Assembly (NCBI GenBank): GCA_902494295.1
Contig: CABUSL010000090.1
Span: 1 to 8,980, forward strand
From: an uncultured Collinsella sp.
Lineage (GTDB): Bacteria; Actinomycetota; Coriobacteriia; Coriobacteriales; Coriobacteriaceae
Length of the DNA stretch: 8,980 bases
Direction: 5' to 3'
Positions 4,746-8,980 of this stretch are shown here, piece after piece; position 1 is the first letter of the stretch, and each line of letters begins with the position of its first letter. The translations under genes and the position numbers were made by a program. The notes beneath the pieces were generated by a model. It did no database searches. It was not told the origin of the DNA and saw nothing but the letters and a program-made list of their open reading frames with translations.

Positions 4746-5426
4746 TTAGCGTGCGCCGTACTGCTCGTAATAGGCGTCGATGGCGGCCTTGAGCTCGTCA
4801 TCGATAACAACCTTGCCGTCGATCTCGTGGTTGTAAAGGGTCTCGACGACCTCGGCCATGCTCACGATGGAGGCAACGGGGAAACCGTACTTGGCCTCGA
4901 TCTCCTTCTGGGCGGTGGTCACGCCGCCCTTGCCGACCTCCATACGGTTGAGGGAGACGATCAGACCCTTAATCTCAACATCGGCAGCGGCTTTAACCTT
5001 GGGATAGGTCTCGTCGATGGACTTGCCGGAGGTGGTGACGTCCTCGACCATGATCACGCGGTCGCCGTCCTGGAGCTCATAGCCCAGCAGGTTGCCCTTG
5101 TCGGCACCGTGGTCCTTGGCCTCCTTGCGGTCGCAGCAGTACTTGACCTCCTTGCCGTACAGTTCGTGATAGGCAATGGCGGTCACGACAGCCAGGGGAA
5201 TACCCTTGTAGGCAGGCCCAAACAGCACGTCAAAATCGTCGCCGAAGTTGTCGTGAATGGCCTGAGCGTAGTACTCGCCCAGCTTCTTGAGCTGATAGCC
5301 CGTCACGTAGGCGCCGGCGTTCATGAAGAACGGGGACTGACGCCCGCTCTTGAGCGTAAAGCTGCCAAACTTAAGCACGTCGGACTCGACCATGAACTTG
5401 ATGAATTCTTGCTTGTAAGCCTCCAT
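4746..5426 (-). CDS. pyrE: Orotate phosphoribosyltransferase
   Basis: This 226-residue cytoplasmic enzyme joins orotate to PRPP, giving orotidine 5'-phosphate, the fifth step of pyrimidine synthesis. The PRPP loop is IMVEDVTTSGKS (125-136); the flexible catalytic loop has the KEAKDHG signature (101-107); GPAYKG (70-75) and SGRQSPFFMNAG (27-38) complete the active site. Length and motifs are normal for the family. The start at 5426 is chosen for GGGAG about 6 bases upstream and because MEAYKQEF fits the usual N-terminus; the open frame continues 25 codons upstream without support. It stands alone here, with no other pyr gene adjacent. A hairpin at 5498-5528 lies in the leader region, and structured element copy B abuts its stop codon. 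No damage is seen. Confidence 0.96.
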   Translation of the reverse strand: MEAYKQEFIKFMVESDVLKFGSFTLKSGRQSPFFMNAGAYVTGYQLKKLGEYYAQAIHDNFGDDFDVLFGPAYKGIPLAVVTAIAYHELYGKEVKYCCDRKEAKDHGADKGNLLGYELQDGDRVIMVEDVTTSGKSIDETYPKVKAAADVEIKGLIVSLNRMEVGKGGVTTAQKEIEAKYGFPVASIVSMAEVVETLYNHEIDGKVVIDDELKAAIDAYYEQYGAR

Positions 5427-5497
5427 GGGTCTCCCTTCCAATGGGCGCGTCCAGCTTGGACGGGCGCGTGTGAATCCGGTTCTTAGCTTACCAGAAA

Positions 5498-5528
5498 GCA
5501 CCTCAGCGAACCGATGCCGCCGAGGTGC
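5498..5528 (-). promoter_or_regulatory. Hairpin upstream of pyrE, attenuator or upstream terminator
   Basis: On the - strand GCACCTCGGCG pairs with CGCTGAGGTGC over 11 bp including one G-U, with a nine-base loop, followed by TTTCT. On the + strand that pair would be an A-C mismatch, so the - strand RNA is favoured. It lies about 70 bases before the pyrE start and could be a leader attenuator or stop upstream transcription. No PyrR-type binding sequence was recognised. Confidence 0.4.
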
Positions 5529-5529
5529 C

Positions 5530-5846
5530 TGCCCTGTTTCTATGTGATCGCTCTCCGGAGTGTTATTAACCGCTCTCTGCGCACCTCCACAGCGCTCTCG
5601 ACCCCACTCCTCCGTTGAGGGTTCGCGTTTGACGTATTGAGAGCCGATGTTTTGACGCTTTGCAGATTAAACGTTTATCCACATTGGACTGAGAGCCCTT
5701 GCAGCCGCTGGCGACAAGCGGTCCCATACCGTCGAGTAAACGGCGGCGTTTTGTTACCCAAGTCCTCCATACGGATAATATTGCCTGTTCAACGGCGTAG
5801 TTTATAGGCTGGGCAAATGGAGTCCATCGCGGCATCACGCATGCGC
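5530..5846. other. Non-coding spacer between pyrE and the LacI-family gene
   Basis: This stretch of about 315 bases separates two divergent genes. A 90-codon open frame on the - strand (5838-5566) has no ribosome site, no recognisable domain and odd composition, so it is not called. Visible features are a small CCGCT/AGCGG hairpin near 5705-5722, a repeated GAGAGCC (about 5640 and 5692), and an AAACG/CGTTT stem near 5740-5753. The pyrE promoter should lie in its left part, but I could not identify it confidently. Confidence 0.5.
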
Positions 5847-5871
5847 TACAATCTCAGTTAACCTGTTAACC
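5847..5871 (+). promoter_or_regulatory. Promoter -10 and candidate autoregulatory operator of the LacI-family gene
   Basis: TACAAT (5847-5852) is a good -10 box; the matching -35 (CCATCG at 17 bases) is poor. Directly after it, GTTAACC is repeated as GTTAACC-T-GTTAACC (5857-5871). The two palindromic GTTAAC units fall over the expected transcription start, a typical place for a repressor to block its own promoter. A strong GCAGGAGG ribosome site follows at 5883-5890. Confidence 0.5.
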
Positions 5872-5894
5872 ACCCGAAAACAGCAGGAGGCCCC

Positions 5895-6905
5895 ATGCCC
5901 ACACCCGGCAAGAGCTCGTCCATGCGCCAGATTGCCGTAGCGGCCGGCGTGTCCGTCGCCACGGTCTCCCACGTCATCAACGGCAGTGGCCGTTTTTCCG
6001 AAGACACCCGCAAGCGTGTGGAAGCCGCCATCGAGGAATACGGCTACGTCACGAACATGGCGGCAAAGAGCCTCCGCGTGGCCCAGTCCCGGACCATCGG
6101 CATGATCGTGCCGGATATCTCAAACGACTTCTTTTCCAAGATCGCCTTGCATGTGGAACGCGAGCTCGCCACCGAGGACTATTCGGTCTTTGTCTGCAAC
6201 AGCGCCAACGACCCCGCTCGTGAGCGCGACTACTTCCGTACGCTCGCGAGCAAACAAGCCGATGGCATCATCTGCATCTCAGGCCTGCGCAGGCTCGACG
6301 GCGAATTTGTCCCCCACGGCATTCCCGTGGTCTGCATCGACCGCGCGCCCGAAAACGACCTCGGTTTCCCGCACGTGGGTTCCGACAACATCGGCGGCGG
6401 CTACATGGCAACCGAGCACCTCATCGAGCGCGGCTGCAAGAACATCCTGAGCATCTCGAGTTTTACGGCCAACTACCCCGGAAACGAACGCCAGATGGGC
6501 TACGAGCGGGCGCTTGCCGCGCATGGGATGCCGCTGCGCCGCGACTACCAGCTGTTTGTCTCGGGCAAGCAGCCGAGCATCATCGAGTCTGAAGAGCTCG
6601 TGACCGACTTCCTCTCCACAGGGTGCCCCGTCGACGGCATCTTTGCCCATAGCGACCACGCTGCCGTGGGTGCGCTGCGGGCGCTCGTTGCGGCCGGCAA
6701 GCGCGTACCCGAAGACGTCCGCCTCATCGGCTTCGACGATTCCGTGTACGCGCAGATCCCGACGCCGCAGATCAGCACCATTCGCCGCTTCCCCGAGCGC
6801 CTCGCGCATGAGGGATGTCAGGCCCTACTCGCCCTGCTGCGCGGCGAGGAGCCCGAGATGGAGACGCTTGTCCCCGTCAAGCTCGTGCAGCGCGCAAGCA
6901 GCTAG
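5895..6905 (+). CDS. LacI-family transcriptional regulator
   Basis: This 336-residue protein has the full LacI/GalR layout. The N-terminal helix-turn-helix spans residues 10-32 (MRQIAVAAGVSVATVSHVIN), the hinge helix about 52-62 (TNMAAKSLR), and a periplasmic-binding-protein-like effector domain runs from about 66 (RTIGMIVPDISNDFF) to 331. The C-terminal part has the familiar DGIFAHSDHAAVGALRAL and VRLIGFDDSVYA segments. ATG 5895 is preceded by GCAGGAGG at four bases. Such proteins bind a sugar or nucleoside and usually repress catabolic or transport genes. No such target is next to it: pyrE is divergent and over 450 bases away, and an IS3-type element lies downstream. The inducer and regulon are unknown; autoregulation through the GTTAACC pair is likely. 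Confidence 0.93.
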   Translation: MPTPGKSSSMRQIAVAAGVSVATVSHVINGSGRFSEDTRKRVEAAIEEYGYVTNMAAKSLRVAQSRTIGMIVPDISNDFFSKIALHVERELATEDYSVFVCNSANDPARERDYFRTLASKQADGIICISGLRRLDGEFVPHGIPVVCIDRAPENDLGFPHVGSDNIGGGYMATEHLIERGCKNILSISSFTANYPGNERQMGYERALAAHGMPLRRDYQLFVSGKQPSIIESEELVTDFLSTGCPVDGIFAHSDHAAVGALRALVAAGKRVPEDVRLIGFDDSVYAQIPTPQISTIRRFPERLAHEGCQALLALLRGEEPEMETLVPVKLVQRASS

Positions 6906-6971
6906 ACCGCGGATGGTAAATGGTCCCAACGTGATGCTCAGCCTATCCCCCGAGGGAGTCGGTTTCCAAAA

Positions 6972-7106
6972 CTCGGCTGTTTCGGACGGTTTAGGGACGA
7001 CCTGCTGAGTAGCGGATGGATGACAATGGAAGAAACCACAGTTAGGCGATGTGCATGATCTCGGTCTTCTCAGGCACCCCCTCCAAAACCGTCCGAAGCA
7101 GCCGAG
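6972..7106. repeat. Long inverted repeat in the spacer after the LacI-family gene
   Basis: CTCGGCTGTTTCGGACGGTTT (6972-6992) is matched by its inverse at 7086-7106 with a single change that keeps a G-U pair. The 93-base interior has a further CTGAG/CTCAG match (near 7004 and 7069). I see no gene in 6906-7163; the open frames there lack ribosome sites and known domains. It is probably another dispersed intergenic element or a structured RNA of unknown role. Confidence 0.55.
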
Positions 7107-7163
7107 CTTTCCTCTCGCATGCGCTCTATCCCACGCGCGACATGCAAAAAGCCCGCCACCACA

Positions 7164-7187
7164 TGAACTGCGCCCCAAATCTTGGAC
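7164..7187 (+). repeat. Inverted repeat of the IS3-type element, orfB end
   Basis: TGAACTGC-GC-CCCA-AA-TCTTGGAC; it matches the other end except for the two inner dinucleotides. Confidence 0.85.
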
Positions 7188-7201
7188 GCCCTAAATAGCG
7201 A

Positions 7202-8107
7202 CTAGGCCGCGAGGGCCTGATTCCGGTACTCCTCCGGGGTCAGGCCCTTCAATCTTACCTGCCTCCGGCTCGTGTTCCAGTGGACTATGTATTCCTCCAG
7301 GTCGCGTTTGAAATCCTCGAACGTCTCCCACTCGCGGCCCCGGTAGAACTCGTCCTTGACGTGGCCGAAGAGCTGCTCGGTGGCGGCATTGTCGATGCAG
7401 TTCGCCTTCCTGGACATGCTCTGGACGATGCCGGCGGCCTCGAGCCTGGATGTGTACGAGGCGTGCTGGTACTGCCAGCCCCGGTCCGAGTGCATGGTCG
7501 GGGCGGCGCCCTCGGGGATCTTGGACAGCAGCCCGTCGAGCATCCTCGCCTGCTGGGCCATGTCGGGCGTGGTCGATATGTCGCTCGCCACGATCTCCTT
7601 GGTGCAGAAGTCCAGCGTCGGGGCCCAGTAGGCCTTGCCGCCCGCCACCTTGAACTCGGTGACGTCCGTTCCCAGCTTCCGCCACGGGGCCCCGGCGTCG
7701 AAATCCCTCGCGATCACGTTCTCGAACGTCCTGCCGACGACGCCCCTGTACGAGTTGTACCTGTGGTAGGCCGTCTCGCGTCTGATACCGCAGCGAATCC
7801 CCATCTCGCGCATCATCTTGAGCACGGTCTTGTCGGCTATCACGGCCCCCTCTTCCGCCCTGAGGCACATCGCTATCTGCCGGTGCCCGCAGCCGTTGGC
7901 GGTGCGCGAGAAGATCTCGGCGGCCGCCTCCCAGAGCTCGGGGCGCGTGGGCCTCGGCGGGTGCGCGAGGGCGTAGTAGTAGGTCGACCGCTTGAGCTCG
8001 GCGCATGCGAGCAGGTGCCCGAGCGCGTGCCCCTCGGCGCGCAGGGCCGCGACCGCTTCGGCCTTCGCCCTGGTCAGAGCCCGTCCCTCTCGACCAGGGC
8101 GCGTAAT
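7202..8107 (-). CDS. IS3-family OrfB, DDE integrase part of the OrfAB transposase
   Basis: From the frameshift site this frame gives 301 residues to the TAG at 7204-7202. It begins ITRPGREGLALTRAKAEAVAAL and contains KRSTYYYALAHPP (IS3 HTH_21-type region) and EIFSRTANGCGHRQIAM. The retroviral-integrase-like catalytic core has Asp148 (GTDVTEF), Asp208 (HSDRGW) and Glu244 (DNAATEQ) with exactly 35 residues between the last two, and Lys251 seven further on: a complete DDE(35)EK set. No good independent start or ribosome site exists, so it is expected as the OrfAB fusion of about 454 residues made by -1 frameshifting. The first ATG in frame (7870) would remove about 79 residues and is not credible. 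It cuts and joins IS ends by copy-out/paste-in transposition. Confidence 0.9.
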   Translation of the reverse strand: MTRPGREGRALTRAKAEAVAALRAEGHALGHLLACAELKRSTYYYALAHPPRPTRPELWEAAAEIFSRTANGCGHRQIAMCLRAEEGAVIADKTVLKMMREMGIRCGIRRETAYHRYNSYRGVVGRTFENVIARDFDAGAPWRKLGTDVTEFKVAGGKAYWAPTLDFCTKEIVASDISTTPDMAQQARMLDGLLSKIPEGAAPTMHSDRGWQYQHASYTSRLEAAGIVQSMSRKANCIDNAATEQLFGHVKDEFYRGREWETFEDFKRDLEEYIVHWNTSRRQVRLKGLTPEEYRNQALAA

Positions 8108-8113
8108 TTTTTT
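8066..8113 (-). promoter_or_regulatory. Programmed -1 frameshift signal between orfA and orfB
   Basis: On the - strand the heptamer A-AAA-AAA (8113-8107) lies in the orfA frame as CTA-AAA-AAA. Five bases later a perfect 10-bp stem forms, CGCCCTGGTC (8101-8092) with GACCAGGGCG (8075-8066), around a 16-base loop. The orfA stop codon (8076-8074) overlaps the distal arm. A slip of one base at the heptamer continues directly into orfB (LKK-ITRPG). Confidence 0.85.
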
Positions 8114-8565
8114 AGGTAGGCCACCTCGGCCTCGAGTCTACGGCACCGCTCCTCGAGCTCCTCCTCGCGGGTCCGCGGCCTCGCCCTGGAACCGCTCGGC
8201 CGGCCCTTGGGCCTCGGGCGCAGGGCCTCCGCGCCGCCCCGGCGGTATAGCGCGCACCACTTCTTGAGCGGCGACATCGACATTATGCCGAACGCCGCCA
8301 TCGCCTCGGTCTTCGTCATGCCGCCGTCGACGACGGCGGAGGCGGCGGCGACCTTCTGCTCGTATGTGTACCTGCCCTGCTTTCCGTCCATGCGCAGCAG
8401 CACCTCGCTCCCGAATGCGCGGTATATCTCCTGCCATCTTCTCACGGCTTCCACGGGAAGCGAAAGGGCAATCGCGGCAGATTTATACCCGTGCCCGAGC
8501 TCGAAGAGCCCTATGGCCGCCTTCCTGGCCTCGATATCATGCTTCACTCTCAAATCAACGCGCAT
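8074..8565 (-). CDS. IS3-family OrfA, DNA-binding protein
   Basis: This 163-residue protein has two helix-turn-helix segments (about 10-48 and 66-108), a basic Arg/Pro-rich linker (115-132) and a leucine-zipper-like coiled coil (about 133-158, EEELEERCRRLEAEVAYLKKL), the order seen in IS150-group OrfA. It binds the IS ends and, as the N-terminal part of OrfAB, gives the transposase its specificity; alone it usually dampens transposition. The start at 8565 is chosen because GGGAGG lies eight bases upstream; a longer frame starting in the inverted repeat is possible but has no ribosome site. Its last codons overlap orfB at the frameshift signal. Confidence 0.88.
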   Translation of the reverse strand: MRVDLRVKHDIEARKAAIGLFELGHGYKSAAIALSLPVEAVRRWQEIYRAFGSEVLLRMDGKQGRYTYEQKVAAASAVVDGGMTKTEAMAAFGIMSMSPLKKWCALYRRGGAEALRPRPKGRPSGSRARPRTREEELEERCRRLEAEVAYLKKLRALVERDGL

Positions 8566-8572
8566 AAAGAAA

Positions 8573-8606
8573 GCCTCCCATTTCTCATGTCCAAGAAATG
8601 GGAGGC
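8573..8606 (-). promoter_or_regulatory. Hairpin that can hide the orfA ribosome binding site
   Basis: A perfect 13-bp stem, GCCTCCCATTTCT with AGAAATGGGAGGC, has an eight-base loop. In - strand RNA the 3' arm contains the GGGAGG Shine-Dalgarno of orfA (8579-8574), while the 5' arm is part of the terminal inverted repeat. Only RNA starting outside the IS would contain both arms. Confidence 0.75.
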
Positions 8607-8612
8607 AGTTCA
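8589..8612 (-). repeat. Inverted repeat of the IS3-type element, orfA end
   Basis: TGAACTGC-CT-CCCA-TT-TCTTGGAC on the - strand. Part of it also forms the 5' arm and loop of the orfA hairpin. Confidence 0.85.
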
Positions 8613-8755
8613 TCGGTGAGGATACGGGGCTTCCCGTTCTTGAACGCGAGGACGGCTATCTCCATAAATTAGCTGATTGGGTAAACCATCCCGTTAAAAC
8701 TGAGATTAATCTTCCCTGGACGAGCATCGATAAATGGAAGAAACAGTTTAATTAG
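8613..8755 (+). pseudogene. 3' remnant of an unknown gene cut by the IS3-type element
   Basis: From the IS edge to TAG 8753-8755 an open frame reads about 47 residues, starting GEDTGLPVLERED and ending with WTSIDKWKKQFN. Composition is ordinary protein-like with a Lys-rich C-terminus, and GC content drops to about 37-45%, unlike the IS. No start or ribosome site exists in the remnant; the upstream part is replaced by the IS. I do not recognise the family. The converging acyltransferase suggests a surface-polysaccharide or cell-envelope locus, but that is only context. It could also be a chance open frame, although its codon usage and clean end argue for a gene tail. Confidence 0.5.
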
Positions 8756-8768
8756 CTGTATTCCTTGG

Positions 8769-8980
8769 TTATTGCTTTCCCTGTTTCTTATCGTGTGATG
8801 CCTTTGGCGTTTCCCCGATTATCCAACCCATATTTGTGGCTCGAATTAGATTCGTCAACATATAGGCGACTGATCCAAATCCAATCAGGTTAATTGCTGC
8901 CATCGCCATTGGGGCTATGTTGGGCCAGTAGGTAAAAGAAATGTAAACCAGTGGAGAATGAAAAAGATATATTCCCATAC
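8769..8980 (-). CDS. Membrane acyltransferase (acyltransferase_3 family), C-terminal end only
   Basis: The last 70 or so codons of a gene that enters from the right edge. MGIYLFHSPLVY is the typical start of the last part of acyltransferase_3 proteins, which have about ten membrane helices and transfer acetyl or other acyl groups to surface sugars. Two hydrophobic segments are visible (about residues 3-19 and 23-44 of the fragment), then a charged tail ending KKQGKQ. The ATG at 8978 is probably internal, because in this family the motif lies some 300 residues into the protein. GC is about 42%, far below the rest of the window. The acceptor substrate is unknown. Confidence 0.7.
   Translation of the reverse strand, partial: MGIYLFHSPLVYISFTYWPNIAPMAMAAINLIGFGSVAYMLTNLIRATNMGWIIGETPKASHDKKQGKQ

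Larger units (their letters stand above)
7164..8612 (-). mobile_element. IS3-family insertion sequence, IS150-like, apparently intact
   Basis: The element is 1449 bases, bounded by imperfect inverted repeats that match at 20 of 24 positions and begin TGAACTGC, close to the TGTACTGCACCCA start of IS150. It carries orfA and orfB in -1 register with a slippery A7 run and a stem-loop, an intact DDE triad, and a hairpin over the orfA ribosome site. The bases just outside (CCACCACA on the left, TCGGTGAG on the right) show no 3-5-base target duplication. The two flanks also differ in character: intergenic repeat on one side, a truncated low-GC gene on the other. Confidence 0.9.

Noticed and set aside
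5566..5838. 90-codon open frame on the - strand between pyrE and the LacI-family gene
   Set aside because: No ribosome site, no recognisable domain, unusual residue composition, and it lies in a spacer with small hairpins.
7280..8119. 279-codon + strand frame opposite orfB
   Set aside because: It is antisense to an intact DDE transposase with all catalytic residues; no ribosome site.
7156..8620. Target-site duplication for the IS3-type element
   Set aside because: Flanks CCACCACA and TCGGTGAG share no 3-5-base direct repeat in any reasonable placement of the ends.
1..8980. tRNA, rRNA or known riboswitch
   Set aside because: I saw no cloverleaf with TTC-type arms, no rRNA-like conserved strings and no recognisable aptamer core on either strand, though I could not run a covariance search.

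Overview
The window looks like a chromosomal segment of a high-GC Coriobacteriia bacterium, most likely Collinsella or a close relative. I infer this from the base composition, the gene types and the dense palindromic intergenic repeats; no marker gene here proves it. Most of the window is GC-rich, but the last 350 bases or so (from about 8640) fall to roughly 40-45% GC and appear to be of different origin.

Layout: (1) 1-636 is the 3' end of a HAD phosphatase gene (+). (2) 661-974 is repeat-rich intergenic DNA ending in a 144-base structured element, copy A. (3) 993-1550 is a lipoprotein gene (-) and 1787-2323 is a stand-alone glucose-type PTS IIA gene (-), each with its own promoter candidate and with a good intrinsic terminator between them. 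(4) 2467-3030 is a SIS-domain protein (+) that looks like an RpiR-family regulator lacking its DNA-binding half. (5) 3031-3290 holds hairpins and inverted repeats. (6) 3291-4602 is an IS110-family, IS1111-like insertion sequence (+). Its transposase has lost the middle of its RuvC-like domain, but a 240-base downstream region can be read as its bridge RNA (seekRNA). (7) 4604-4745 is copy B of the structured element, directly abutting pyrE (4746-5426, -). (8) 5895-6905 is a LacI-family regulator (+) with a promoter and a possible autoregulatory operator. (9) 6972-7106 is a long inverted repeat. (10) 7164-8612 is an apparently intact IS3-family (IS150-like) element with a well-formed -1 frameshift signal and a hairpin over the orfA ribosome binding site. 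(11) 8613-8980 holds the 3' remnant of an unknown gene and the C-terminal end of a membrane acyltransferase.

The most interesting part is how items 2, 6 and 7 relate. The IS110-type element sits exactly at the left edge of structured element copy B, flanked on both sides by the dinucleotide AG. The uninterrupted copy A in the same window shows what the empty site looks like. The non-coding right end of the IS contains short stretches matching both halves of that target, placed on opposite sides of a hairpin, followed by a second hairpin whose 3' side matches the element's own joined ends. This is the layout expected of a bridge RNA that directs insertion into a dispersed palindromic repeat. 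Separately, the two copies of the structured element differ by compensatory and G-U-compatible changes, which suggests a conserved RNA fold read from the + strand.

The housekeeping genes (phosphatase, IIA, pyrE, lipoprotein, LacI regulator) do not form one pathway or operon; they are separately transcribed islands between mobile and repetitive DNA.
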